A stretch of 64,000 bases of DNA, from assembly GCF_026183895.1 (NCBI RefSeq), contig NZ_JAPFQI010000002.1:186001-250000 (forward strand), in the 5' to 3' direction. Below are positions 1 through 8,073 of this stretch, piece after piece. Positions within the stretch are counted from its first letter, which is position 1. Each line of letters opens with the position of its first letter. Below the pieces are notes generated by a model. The model was not told the origin of the DNA. It made no database searches and saw nothing but the letters and a program-made list of their open reading frames with translations. This stretch comes from Sabulicella glaciei. GTDB taxonomy: Bacteria; Pseudomonadota; Alphaproteobacteria; Acetobacterales; Acetobacteraceae. The position numbers were made by a program, and so were the translations under genes.

Positions 1-659
1 CCAGGGGCGAAGAGCCATTCGCGCCCGCCCCGCTCCAAAGCCACCAGCGAGGCGCAGACCGTGCCGAAGCCGCCCAGGGGCGGAACGTTCAGCGCCTCCG
101 CCGCCGCGCCCGTCGAATCGGCCAGCAGGGTAGGCCATGCCCCCCAATCGCCCAAGCGGGGCGGCGAAGCGGCCTGGAAGCGCGGGAGGTGGCGCGTGGT
201 CCGCGGCGAGGCGCGGTCATTGGGCGGATGGGCCGTCACCATGGACACACCTTCGGGCAGCGGGGTGGCCTCGGCGACGCCAGTGCCAAGGCCGCGCAGG
301 AAGAAGGCTTCCTGCGCATCGGCGATGACCATGTGGAAGGGCCGCCATTCCCCAGCGGGGAGCGCCGCAATGCGAGCAGAGGCTTCAGCGGCGGTGGCGG
401 CCTGGAGGGCGAGGACCGGCAATTCCCCGCGCGAGCGCTTGCCGGCGGCGGGACCCAATGTCCCGGGCCGGTTCAGCACCGCGGCCACGATGCCGTGCCG
501 GTTCAGCGCCATCCACGTTCCGCCGGCGCTGCGGTCACGCCCGCCGGTGACGCCCGGCCAGAAGGGGCCGGGCGGATCCCAGGCGCGGTCCAGCCGCTCG
601 TCGCGATTGGCGGCGAGGCAGCATCGTCCCTCGCCGCGCCAGAGGATCACGGTGCACAT
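1..659 (-). CDS. NRDE (TANGO2-like) family protein, 3' end outside window
   Basis: This reading frame enters from the left edge and has no stop inside the window, so only about 219 N-terminal residues are visible. The protein begins MCTVILW and carries the diagnostic NRDE motif at about residues 18-21, in AANRDER, with Cys2 directly after the start Met. It also has the family's GGTWMALN-type segment and a C-terminal stretch reading EALNVPPLGGFGTVCASLVAL. This pattern belongs to the NRDE/TANGO2 family (Pfam PF05742). Eukaryotic TANGO2 is linked to membrane organisation and haem or acyl-CoA handling, but the bacterial role is unsettled. There is no signal peptide, so it is probably cytoplasmic. 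The ATG at 659 is the first start that keeps the conserved Cys2. The family call is firm; the function is not. Confidence 0.8.
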   Translation of the reverse strand, partial: MCTVILWRGEGRCCLAANRDERLDRAWDPPGPFWPGVTGGRDRSAGGTWMALNRHGIVAAVLNRPGTLGPAAGKRSRGELPVLALQAATAAEASARIAALPAGEWRPFHMVIADAQEAFFLRGLGTGVAEATPLPEGVSMVTAHPPNDRASPRTTRHLPRFQAASPPRLGDWGAWPTLLADSTGAAAEALNVPPLGGFGTVCASLVALERGGREWLFAP

Positions 660-690
660 CCGCCCCGATCATGCGCGGGGCGGAAGCCTG

Positions 691-981
691 CTACCAGTGG
701 CGGTTGCGCCAATGCCCCGGCGGCGGACCGCGATGGCGTGGCGGCGGGTAATAGCGCGGCCCGTAATAGCGCGGCGGCGCGTAATACACCGGCGGAGGCG
801 GCGGCACGTAAACGGGGCGCGGCGGCACGTAGTAAACCGGCGGCGGCGGAGGCGCGTAGTAAACCGGCGGCGGCGGGGCGATATAGGACGGCCCGAAGCC
901 GAAGGTGACGCTTTGCGCCTGGGCGCCGGCCGCGAGCATCGCGCCGAGCCCCGCAAGAATCATGGTGCGAAGGGGTCGCAT
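691..981 (-). CDS. Pro/Tyr-rich secreted peptide
   Basis: This encodes 96 residues. The N-terminus is a clear Sec signal peptide (MRPLRTMILAGLGAMLAAGAQAQ) with a probable cut after AQA at about residue 22. The mature part is almost entirely Pro, Tyr, Val and Arg, built from repeated PPPPVYYAPP-type blocks, and ends in a basic HRGPPPGHWRNRHW tail. No enzymatic domain is visible. Similar short PPPVYY-rich exported proteins are common in alphaproteobacteria and are usually left as hypothetical; a periplasmic or envelope-associated role is only a guess. It stands alone between the NRDE gene and purB on the same strand. A CAGGAG ribosome-binding site lies just before the ATG. Confidence 0.75.
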   Translation of the reverse strand: MRPLRTMILAGLGAMLAAGAQAQSVTFGFGPSYIAPPPPVYYAPPPPPVYYVPPRPVYVPPPPPVYYAPPRYYGPRYYPPPRHRGPPPGHWRNRHW

Positions 982-1044
982 GGCACGGCTCCTGTTGGTT
1001 CGTGACGCATAGAATAACGACGGCGTGGCGGAATCGTGGCGCCT

Positions 1045-2382
1045 TCAGGGTGTTCCGAAGACGCGCGCGAATACCGTGTCAACGTGCCGGAAATCCCGCT
1101 GCGGGTCCATCGCTGCGGACAGCGCACCCGCATCCATCCGCGCCGCCACCTCGGGCACGGCAAGCAGGTTCTCGGCGAAGCGGCGCGCATCGGCCTTTCC
1201 GAGGCCAAGCCACGTTTCCATCGCCGCCTTCTGCACGGCAGCATAGGATCCCTCGCGCGACAGCCCGGCCTGGGTGAGGGCCAGCAGCACCTTCTGGGAA
1301 TGGACGACGCCGCCGAGCGATTCGAGGTTCTCCTCCATTCGTTCGGAGTAGATGGTCAGCTTCTCCATCATGCCGGCGAGGCGCATCAGGGCGAAGTCGA
1401 GGGCGATGGTTGAATCGGGACCGATCACGCGCTCCACGGAGGAGTGGCTGATGTCCCGCTCATGCCAGAGGGTGATGTTCTCCAGGGCTGGGAAGGCATA
1501 GCCGCGCACGAGGCGGGCCAAGCCCGTGAGATTCTCGCTCAGCACCGGGTTGCGCTTGTGGGGCATGGCGCTGCTGCCCTTTTGCCCGGCGTGGAAGAAC
1601 TCCTCCGCTTCGCGCACCTCGCTCCGCTGCAGGTGGCGCACCTCCGTCGCCAGCCGCTCCACCGCGCCCGCCACCACGGCCAGCGCGCAGAAGAAGGCGG
1701 CGTGGCGGTCGCGCGGGATGACCTGGGTCGAAACGGGCTCCACCGCGAGGCCCAGATGGTTCGCCACATGCGCCTCGACGCGCGGGTCCACGCTGGCGAA
1801 GGTGCCGACAGGGCCGGAGATGGCGCAGGTCGCCACCTCGGCCCGCGCGGCCTTCAACCGGTCGAGGTTGCGGGCGAATTCCACGTAATGCCCGGCCAGC
1901 TTGAGGCCGAAGGTGGTCGGCTCGGCATGGATGCCGTGGGAGCGGCCGATGGTCGGGGTGTACTTGTGCTCCAGCGCGCGGGCACGCAGCGCGGCCATCA
2001 CCGCCTCCACATCCGCGATCAGCAAGTCAGCGGCGCGGGTCATCTGCACGGCGAGGCAAGTATCGAGCACGTCGCTCGAGGTCATGCCTTGGTGCATGTA
2101 GCGCGCGTGCTCGCCGATTCCCTCGCCCAGCCAGGTGAGGAAGGCGATGACGTCGTGGCGCGTCACCCGCTCGATCTCGTCGATGCGATCCACGTCGGCG
2201 GTGGTGATGTTCGCCGTCTTGCGGGTGCCGCCCTCGCGGATGGCGCGGGCCGCCTCCGCCGGGATGGTGCCGAGTTCGGCCATGGCCTCAGCCGCCAGCG
2301 CCTCGATCTCGAACCAGATGCGGTAGCGCGCCTCGGGCGACCAGATCTCGGCCATCTGGGGACGCGTGTAGCGGGGAACCAT
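1045..2382 (-). CDS. purB: adenylosuccinate lyase
   Basis: PurB (445 residues, usual length about 435) catalyses two purine steps: SAICAR to AICAR plus fumarate, and adenylosuccinate to AMP plus fumarate. The fumarase/aspartase superfamily signature SSAMPHKRNP lies at about residues 270-279, containing the catalytic serine loop. The GRSHGIHAEPTTFG block at 146-159 holds the general acid/base His, and MTSSDVLDT at 100-108 is the substrate-binding motif. The frame stays open a further 146 codons upstream, but family homology begins at MVPRYTRPQM, so the ATG at 2382 is chosen. It is divergent from the TerC gene at 2542, with 159 bases between them that must hold both promoters. Confidence 0.97.
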   Translation of the reverse strand: MVPRYTRPQMAEIWSPEARYRIWFEIEALAAEAMAELGTIPAEAARAIREGGTRKTANITTADVDRIDEIERVTRHDVIAFLTWLGEGIGEHARYMHQGMTSSDVLDTCLAVQMTRAADLLIADVEAVMAALRARALEHKYTPTIGRSHGIHAEPTTFGLKLAGHYVEFARNLDRLKAARAEVATCAISGPVGTFASVDPRVEAHVANHLGLAVEPVSTQVIPRDRHAAFFCALAVVAGAVERLATEVRHLQRSEVREAEEFFHAGQKGSSAMPHKRNPVLSENLTGLARLVRGYAFPALENITLWHERDISHSSVERVIGPDSTIALDFALMRLAGMMEKLTIYSERMEENLESLGGVVHSQKVLLALTQAGLSREGSYAAVQKAAMETWLGLGKADARRFAENLLAVPEVAARMDAGALSAAMDPQRDFRHVDTVFARVFGTP

Positions 2383-2541
2383 GGGCGGCCTCGGACAAGG
2401 ATGGTGAACCAGCGTGACCCTTTCGCGCCTGCGAAGCGGGAGAGCAAGCGGGCTTTGACGCGCAACGCCAAATCGTTCATGAGCGAATGGCCATCTGCAG
2501 GGCAGGTGGGCGTTACAAGAAATACATGTGGAAGGTCCGCC

Positions 2542-3384
2542 ATGCCGGATTGGTTCGTCCCACTTATGCAGGTGCTGCTGATCGACATCGTCCTCGCGGG
2601 CGACAATGCGATCGTGGTCGGCATGGCCGCGGCGGGCCTGCCGCCCGAGCAGCGCCGCGTCGCGATCCTGTGGGGCATCGGCGCTGCCACGGTGATGCGC
2701 ATCGCCTTCGCCAGCATCACCGTCCAGCTCATGTCCATCGTTGGCATCCTGCTCGCGGGCGGGCTTCTGCTGCTCTGGGTATGCTGGAAGATGTACCGCG
2801 AGTTGCGTGAGGGCGGCCATGAGGGCGACCCCGACACCGCGCTAGCCGAGGCCGAAAGCCGCGCGCCCCGCAAGACCATGCGGCAGGCCATCACGCAGAT
2901 CCTGATCGCCGACGTCTCCATGAGCCTCGACAACGTGCTGGCGGTGGCCGGCGCGGCGAAGGACCATCCCTACGTGCTGATCGTCGGCCTCGCCATCTCG
3001 GTGGTGCTGATGGGCGTGGCGGCGACCTTTATCGCCAAGCTGCTGAACAAGCACCGCTGGATCGCCTGGGTCGGGCTGCTGATCATCCTCTACGTCGCCG
3101 GCGCCATGATCTACGAGGGCACGTCGGAGGTGGCGGAGCGGGTTCCCGGCTCCTACGCCTTCCTGCTCCTACCCATGGGCTACCTGGCCCTGCCGGGCGT
3201 CTTCCCGCCCTATATCTGGGCTGGGGCGACGGTGCTGCAGGTGATCGTGCTGTCCGCGATCGCGACCTTCGCGGTGAAGGCGGTGTCTTCCGCCACCCGC
3301 CGCGAGGAGGACGAGGTGCACACCCATGTGCACCACGTCCAGGCGGCGCCGATGCATGCGGCCACGGTTCCCCCGGCCCCGTGA
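2542..3384 (+). CDS. TerC-family integral membrane protein (first copy)
   Basis: This 280-residue multi-pass membrane protein belongs to the TerC/Alx family. The two family motifs are present: DIVLAGDNA at about residues 15-23 and DVSMSLDNVLAVAG at about 124-137, whose acidic residues lie in membrane segments and are thought to handle metal ions (Mn2+ efflux in Alx/MntX-type proteins, tellurite resistance in TerC). About seven hydrophobic helices are visible. The C-terminus is a hydrophilic tail with clustered histidines (HTHVHHV), which could bind metal; this is inference. The upstream frame is open much further because it lies antisense to purB; homology begins at MPDWFVPL. A second, shorter TerC gene follows on the same strand after 279 bases. 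Confidence 0.9.
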   Translation: MPDWFVPLMQVLLIDIVLAGDNAIVVGMAAAGLPPEQRRVAILWGIGAATVMRIAFASITVQLMSIVGILLAGGLLLLWVCWKMYRELREGGHEGDPDTALAEAESRAPRKTMRQAITQILIADVSMSLDNVLAVAGAAKDHPYVLIVGLAISVVLMGVAATFIAKLLNKHRWIAWVGLLIILYVAGAMIYEGTSEVAERVPGSYAFLLLPMGYLALPGVFPPYIWAGATVLQVIVLSAIATFAVKAVSSATRREEDEVHTHVHHVQAAPMHAATVPPAP

Positions 3385-3398
3385 AGCCGCGCCCGGGG

Positions 3399-3443
3399 CC
3401 GCCCCGGCGGCTCCGGCCATCTGAGCGCACCGCCCCGGCGGCT
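3399..3443. repeat. tandem GC-rich palindromic units between the two terC genes
   Basis: The sequence CCGCCCCGGCGGCT occurs at 3399-3412 and again at 3430-3443, 31 bases apart, and the bases following each copy are also similar. Each unit is a near-perfect inverted repeat that can fold into a short hairpin. The position just after the first TerC stop suggests a transcription terminator or a chance GC-rich duplication; there is no T-run. The rest of the 3385-3663 gap has no gene that I can support. I looked for a yybP-ykoY manganese riboswitch there and could not make a convincing fit. Confidence 0.45.
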
Positions 3444-3663
3444 GCGCCATCCAGCGGGCCGCTCACGCGGTCCGCTTCGTTTTCGTGGACTGCCCGGCGG
3501 CCCGTACATGACGGAAGGGCCATGCCGGGCCTCTCCCTTCGTTAAGCCGCGCGTCACCCTCCGAACAGGACTTCGCCTGGGCGCGGGCGTAGCGTCCGCC
3601 GTCCGGCCACCCCGCCGGGAATGGCTGCGCTTCAGCGTGCCATTTCTTCCACGGAGAGCGTGA

Positions 3664-4299
3664 ATGGAAGCGATCAGCGGCGCCCTGCCTGGCTTGGCCC
3701 AGATCATGTGGCTCAACATCATCCTGTCCGGCGACAATGCCGTGGTCATCGGCCTCGCCGCGGCCGGCCTGCCCGAGGCGCAACGCAACCGCGCCGTCCT
3801 CTTCGGCATCGCCGCCGCCGCCGTGCTGCGGATCGCCTTCTCGGTCTTCGCCTCCTTTCTGCTGGCGCTGTGGTGGGTGGACATCGCCGGCGGCGCGGCG
3901 CTGCTCTGGATCGCCAGCACCTTCCTGCACGAGCTGCTGGCCGGCGCGGGCGAGGTGGCCGGCACGGTCGAAGGCGGCGGCGAGCGCAAGACCCTGGTCG
4001 CCGCGCTGTGGCAGATCATCATCGCTGACGTCTCGATGAGCCTGGACAACGTGCTGGCTGTCGCGGCCGTCGCGCGCTCCAACTTCGCGCTGCTGGCGCT
4101 CGGCCTCGGCGTGTCCATCGTCATGATGGGCCTGCTGGGCGGATGGCTCGCCCGCCTCCTCGACCGGTTCCGCATCATCGCCTACATCGGCGTGGCCCTG
4201 ATTGCATGGATCGGATTGGAGTTGCTGTGGGAAGGATTCCTGATCGCCAACGGTCACCTCGACCTGGGCCTGCCGCTGCCGGCGGCGCCCGGGCATTGA
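3664..4299 (+). CDS. TerC-family integral membrane protein (second copy)
   Basis: This 211-residue protein is a shorter relative of the gene at 2542. It has the same paired motifs, NIILSGDNAVVIG near the N-terminus and IIIADVSMSLDNVLAV in the middle, and about six or seven hydrophobic helices. It resembles the YjbE/YceF branch of the TerC superfamily, proposed to export Mn2+ or other divalent ions. A short GGGERK loop joins the two halves. It starts at an ATG preceded by ACGGAGAGCG (weak Shine-Dalgarno). Its TGA overlaps a TTG start of the following lipoprotein, so the two are probably co-translated. It is not a simple duplicate of the first copy: the C-terminal region with the His tail is absent. 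Confidence 0.88.
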   Translation: MEAISGALPGLAQIMWLNIILSGDNAVVIGLAAAGLPEAQRNRAVLFGIAAAAVLRIAFSVFASFLLALWWVDIAGGAALLWIASTFLHELLAGAGEVAGTVEGGGERKTLVAALWQIIIADVSMSLDNVLAVAAVARSNFALLALGLGVSIVMMGLLGGWLARLLDRFRIIAYIGVALIAWIGLELLWEGFLIANGHLDLGLPLPAAPGH

Positions 4300-4859
4300 C
4301 CGCGCGCGGGCTGGCGCTCGGCGCCGCGCTCCTGCTCGCCGCCTGCGCGGCGGAGGATGCGGCGGCGCCCGCTCCCGCCACGCCGCCCGCCGCCACGCCC
4401 GAAGCCCTGGCCGACCGCCTGCCCGAGAACCTGTCCGGCTTCTCGCGCGGGGGGACGGCCGTGATCTCCGCACCGCGCCCGGGGCGGGAGGTGGCCTATG
4501 CGACGCCGGGCAACCGCGCCGCCGCGGTGGTGCAGGTGCTGCGCCCCGATGCCCCGCTGGCCGACGGCTTCCGCGCGCCGGAGGTGGAGGCGGAGTTCCA
4601 GCGTTGGACCGGGGATGTCACGCGCGGCGCCGGCTCGCATCGCCGCCTGCGCGTGGTGCGCGAAACGGAGCAGGCCGGGCTGTTCCGCTGCGCCGAGCTG
4701 GAAGGCGCCTATGGGCGGCAGCCGGTGGAGGGCAAGGCCTGCGTCGGCGCGGCGGCTGGGCAGATGGTGCGCGCCCGCGTTTCCATGCCGCGTCGCGACC
4801 CGCCCGTGGCGGATGCGGAGGCTTTCCTGCGCGACCTCGCCGCCTCGCTGCGGCGCTGA
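4296..4859 (+). CDS. predicted lipoprotein (TTG start)
   Basis: This encodes 187 residues starting at TTG 4296, whose TTGA overlaps the stop of the TerC gene. The choice of start is decided by the signal peptide: TARGLALGAALLLAAC ends in a lipobox (LLAAC), so Cys17 should be lipidated and the protein anchored in the inner or outer membrane. After it comes an Ala/Pro-rich linker and then a globular region of about 150 residues (LPENLSGFSRGG onward) with two further Cys (FRCAELEG and GKACVG) that could form a disulfide. I do not recognise the domain. The coupling to TerC suggests it works with, or is simply expressed with, that membrane protein. Confidence 0.75.
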   Translation: MTARGLALGAALLLAACAAEDAAAPAPATPPAATPEALADRLPENLSGFSRGGTAVISAPRPGREVAYATPGNRAAAVVQVLRPDAPLADGFRAPEVEAEFQRWTGDVTRGAGSHRRLRVVRETEQAGLFRCAELEGAYGRQPVEGKACVGAAAGQMVRARVSMPRRDPPVADAEAFLRDLAASLRR

Positions 4860-4868
4860 GCGGCGGGC

Positions 4869-5629
4869 TCAGCCCGCCATCAGGCCTTCCTTGCGGAAGG
4901 AGCAATGCCCGCCCCGCCCGATGATGAGGTGGTCGTGCAGCGTGATGCCCAGCATCCGCGCCGCCTCGGCCACCTCCCGCGTCATCTCGACGTCGGCGCG
5001 CGAGGGGGTAGGGTCGCCGCTCGGATGGTTGTGCACCAGGATCAGCGCCGTGGCGTGCAGGGCGATGGCGCGCCGCATGATCTCGCGCGGATAGACCGGG
5101 GCGTGGTTCACCGTGCCGGTTCCCAGCACCTCCTCGGCGAGGAGGCGGTTGCGCGCATCCAGGAACAGGACGCGGAACTGCTCGACGCGCTCGCGCGACA
5201 AGGCGGCGGTCAGGTAGTCCAGCAGCCGGTCCCAGTTGTGCAGGACGGGCGCGTCGCGCAGCTGCCGCTCGGACAGGCGCAGCGCCGCGGCCTGGACGGT
5301 GCGCAGCGCCGCCACCCCGGCCTCGCCCAGCCCTTCCACCTCGCGCAGCTCGGCATTGGGGGCGGCGGATGACCTCGGCGAAGCCGCCGAACCGCGCCAG
5401 CAACGCGCGGACGATGGGCTTGGTGTCGCGCCGGGGCAGGGCGAGGAACAGCACCATCTCGACCAGCTCGTGGTCCAGCAGGGCGGCGGGTCCCGCCTCC
5501 AGCAGCTTCTGCCGCATGCGCGCGGTGCCCTTCGGCGCCCGGCGCGGGGGAGGCCAGGGCCGGGGCCTACGCGCCGAACAGCCCGCCCGCCTCGGCCAGG
5601 CCGGGGCGGCGGGGGGCGCGTGCGCTCAC
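4869..5629 (-). pseudogene. radC: radC / UPF0758-type JAB1 protein, disrupted
   Basis: The recognisable RadC-like protein is spread over different frames. The C-terminal JAMM metalloprotease-like domain (4869-5339) is intact, with VHNHPSGDPTPSRAD and DHLIIG metal-site motifs. The N-terminal helix-hairpin-helix part (LLDHELVEMVLFLALPRRDTKP, FGGFAEVIRRP) is in a different frame and joins the C-terminal part only if one C is removed from the five-base run at 5358-5362. Further upstream, a family-typical GHRA lies in a third frame, fitting loss of one GC unit from the GCGCGC run near 5515. An in-frame TAG also follows 20 codons after a GTG at 5629 that overlaps the map stop. RadC-family proteins have no firmly established function. 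Several lesions argue for a real pseudogene, although assembly errors in homopolymers remain possible. Confidence 0.7.
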
Positions 5630-6429
5630 GCGTAGGGCGGCTTGTGCAGCCCGGCGGGGCTGAGGGTGAAGATCTCGCAGCCCGTCTCCGTGATGCCGAC
5701 CATGTGCTCGAACTGGGCGGAAAGCGAGCGGTCGCGCGTCACGGCCGTCCAGCCATCGTCCAGGATCTTCACCTCGGACCGGCCGGCATTCACCATCGGC
5801 TCGATGGTGAAGAACATGCCGGGCTTCAGTTCCGGCCCTTCCCCAGGGCGGCCGAAATGCAGCACGTTAGGCGGCGCGTGGAAGGTGCGGCCGATGCCGT
5901 GGCCGCAGAAATCCCGCACGATGGAGAAGCGGTGCCGCTCCGCGTAGCCCTGGATGGCATGGCCGATGTCGCCGAAGGTGTTGCCCGGCTTGGCGGCGGC
6001 GATGCCGCGCATCATCGCCTCGTAGGTCACGTCCATCAGCAGCCGCGCCTTGGTCGAGGGCTCGCCCGCGACGAACATGCGGCTCGTGTCGCCGTACCAG
6101 CCATCGAGCAAGGGCGTCACGTCGATGTTGAGGATGTCACCCTCGGCCAGCACGCGATCGCCCGGGATGCCATGGCAGACCACATGGTTGATCGAGATGC
6201 AGGAGGACTTGGTGTAGCCGCGATAGCCGAGCGTCGCCGGCACCGCGTCATGCGCCAGCATGAACTCGTGCAGGATGCGGTCCAGATCGCCGGTCGAGAC
6301 GCCGGGGCGGACATGGGCGGCGATCATGTCGAGGCACTCGGCCGCGAGGCGGCCGGCGCGGCGCATCCCGTCGAAATCGGCGGGGTCGTGCAGGATGATG
6401 CGACGCGATTCGCCGCCTTGCTTGTCCAT
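5626..6429 (-). CDS. map: type I methionine aminopeptidase
   Basis: MetAP removes the initiator Met from nascent proteins co-translationally, using two divalent metal ions. The protein is 267 residues, in the normal range (about 250-275). The five metal ligands sit in recognisable blocks: Asp in NIDVTPLLDGWYGDTSRMF (two Asp), His in CGHGIGRTFHAPPNV, Glu in FFTIEPMVN and Glu in SAQFEHMVGI. Substrate-site motif VCHGIPG is also present. The ATG at 6429 is used; another in-frame ATG at 6450 adds seven residues (TGRTRT) and cannot be excluded. Its TGA overlaps a GTG that may be the old start of the broken radC, implying a former radC coupling. Confidence 0.96.
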   Translation of the reverse strand: MDKQGGESRRIILHDPADFDGMRRAGRLAAECLDMIAAHVRPGVSTGDLDRILHEFMLAHDAVPATLGYRGYTKSSCISINHVVCHGIPGDRVLAEGDILNIDVTPLLDGWYGDTSRMFVAGEPSTKARLLMDVTYEAMMRGIAAAKPGNTFGDIGHAIQGYAERHRFSIVRDFCGHGIGRTFHAPPNVLHFGRPGEGPELKPGMFFTIEPMVNAGRSEVKILDDGWTAVTRDRSLSAQFEHMVGITETGCEIFTLSPAGLHKPPYA

Positions 6430-6500
6430 GGTTCGGGTCCGGCCCGTCATCGGGGTGATGGGGGAATTTCCCCGCAAAATGCGCCTGCTGGCCCCCGGGT

Positions 6501-7361
6501 TCAACCCGGATTGTCGGGCAGGCGCCGTTCCGGCACGCCCAGCGCGTCCGAAAGCCGGGTGTCGGCGCTGCCCGGCCGCGCCGGCTGTTGCTGCGAGGGA
6601 TGGGGCGACCAGCCCGTCATCACCAGGATGTCCAGGCTGAGGTCGAGCGGCATGACCGAAAAGGCGAGGGGGAACAGGGCGCGCGGCGGCATGCGCCGGT
6701 CCCGCGCCACCAGCGCCGCCGTCTCGCCCGCGGCGCGCAGGTCGCGCACCAGCCCCATCGGCGTCGCATAGCGCAGCGGCAGCGCGTCGCGATCCGCCAC
6801 GGGCAGGGCGAAGCCCGCGCGCTGGAGCAGCCCCGCGAGGTCGCGCAACTCCGGGAAGGGAGACACACGGGGCGACACGCCGCCGCGCAACTCGCTTTCC
6901 GCCCCGGCCAGCGCCTCGCGCAGCCCCTGCAGGGTTCCCAGCCCAGGAAGGGTGGCGAGGAACAGCCCGTCGGGCCGCAGCGCCCGGCGGATCTGCACCA
7001 GCGCCCCCGGCAGGTCGTTCACCCCGTGCAGGGAAAGCGAGGCGACAACGAGGTCGAAGCTTCCCTCCGCGAAGGGCAGGAACTCCTCGTCGCCCGCGAC
7101 GGCGGCGCCCCCAGCACGAGCCGCCATGGCGGGGGACAGGTCCAGGGAAACGACGGAGGCGATGCCGCGCCCGCGCAGCAGGGGCGCCACCACGCCGCGC
7201 CCGCCGATCTCCAGCGCCGCCTCGAAGCGGCGGGTGGTGTCGTCCAGCCGCTCCAGCAGCAATTCCGCCGCCGCGCGCAGCACAGGGGCGACCGCGTCCA
7301 CCTGCCGCGCCGCGCGGTCGCGGCGTCGGGCAAGGAGGGGGCGGTCGAAGATCACATCCAT
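6501..7361 (-). CDS. SAM-dependent methyltransferase, NDUFAF5-like
   Basis: This encodes 286 residues starting MDVIFDRPLLARRRDRAA, the characteristic N-terminus of alphaproteobacterial relatives of the mitochondrial complex I assembly factor NDUFAF5. A class I methyltransferase core follows: ALEIGGRGVVAPLL (SAM-binding loop), VVSLDLSPAM (acidic residue contacting the ribose) and FDLVVASLSLHGVNDLPGAL. In mitochondria NDUFAF5 hydroxylates an arginine of NDUFS7; the bacterial protein is often filed near BioC. Its position close to comF, grxC and the DUF1178 gene is a common alphaproteobacterial neighbourhood. The frame is open further upstream, but homology starts at the ATG at 7361. It is divergent from the cupin gene at 7459. 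Confidence 0.88.
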   Translation of the reverse strand: MDVIFDRPLLARRRDRAARQVDAVAPVLRAAAELLLERLDDTTRRFEAALEIGGRGVVAPLLRGRGIASVVSLDLSPAMAARAGGAAVAGDEEFLPFAEGSFDLVVASLSLHGVNDLPGALVQIRRALRPDGLFLATLPGLGTLQGLREALAGAESELRGGVSPRVSPFPELRDLAGLLQRAGFALPVADRDALPLRYATPMGLVRDLRAAGETAALVARDRRMPPRALFPLAFSVMPLDLSLDILVMTGWSPHPSQQQPARPGSADTRLSDALGVPERRLPDNPG

Positions 7362-7458
7362 CCGGGGCAGATGCGGCGCGGCCCGGCCCGGTGCAAGCGG
7401 GGCCATGACAGGCGCGGCGCGGGGGCCTAGTCTGCCCCGGCCGCCAGGAGGAAACCCG

Positions 7459-8073
7459 ATGAACCAGATGGACGTGAAGGCCGCGCGCTCCGCCGCCGTC
7501 GCCGCCACCGTTTCCCGCATCCGCGAGATCGAAGGCCGCATGGGCGTCACCCGGCCGGCGCTGGAGGCGATCCGCGAGGAGTTGCTGGCGCTGGCCGCGC
7601 AGGAGCACCTGTTCCCGTCGAACGAGTTCCCGCCCCCGGCCAATGGCGAGAAGGGCTCCAACCGCTACCTGCTGCGCGAGGAGGACAACAACCGCTTCGC
7701 CCTCTACCTGAACGCGCTGAACCCCGGCAACGAGACCAAGCCGCACGACCACACCACCTGGGCCGTCGTGGTCGCCGTGGACGGGCAGGAGCTGAACAAG
7801 GTCTATGAGCGCCTGGACGACGGCTCCGACCCCGAGCGCTGCGAGATGCGCGTGAAGGAGGAGGTGATGGTGGAGCCGGGCCGGGGCATCTGCCTGATGC
7901 CAGAGGACATCCACTCCATCCACACCACAGGCACAAGGCCCACGCGCCACCTGCACATGTACGGGCTGGCGCTGGAGAAGCTGGAGGGGCGCCGCGCCTT
8001 CGACGACAAGACGGGGCAGGTTTCCTACTACAACAAGAACTTCATGAAGCCGACCGCCGGCGCCGACAAGTAA
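7459..8073 (+). CDS. cupin protein, cysteine dioxygenase-like
   Basis: This 204-residue protein is a cupin with the metal-binding pattern of type I cysteine dioxygenases: PHDHTTWAVV at about 95-104 (two His) and MPEDIHSIHTTG at about 147-158 (further His). Such enzymes use non-haem Fe(II) to oxidise a thiol to a sulfinate, for example cysteine to cysteine sulfinic acid. It is cytoplasmic, with no signal peptide. Start choice is strong: an AGGAGG Shine-Dalgarno precedes the ATG at 7459 by about 7 bases. Its TAA overlaps the ATG of the multi-rhodanese gene by one base, so the pair is almost certainly one transcript and suggests joint thiol/sulfane sulfur oxidation. The exact thiol substrate cannot be read from sequence. 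Confidence 0.85.
   Translation: MNQMDVKAARSAAVAATVSRIREIEGRMGVTRPALEAIREELLALAAQEHLFPSNEFPPPANGEKGSNRYLLREEDNNRFALYLNALNPGNETKPHDHTTWAVVVAVDGQELNKVYERLDDGSDPERCEMRVKEEVMVEPGRGICLMPEDIHSIHTTGTRPTRHLHMYGLALEKLEGRRAFDDKTGQVSYYNKNFMKPTAGADK

Noticed and set aside
61-1005. 314-codon plus-strand frame at the left edge
   Set aside because: Arg/Pro-rich shadow of the NRDE and Pro/Tyr-rich genes, which carry motifs and a signal peptide on the minus strand.
1444-2541. 366-residue N-terminal extension of the first TerC protein
   Set aside because: This part lies antisense to purB, and TerC homology begins at MPDWF.
3385-3663. yybP-ykoY manganese riboswitch before the second TerC gene
   Set aside because: I could not find the conserved core pairing and loop; only GC-rich palindromes are present.
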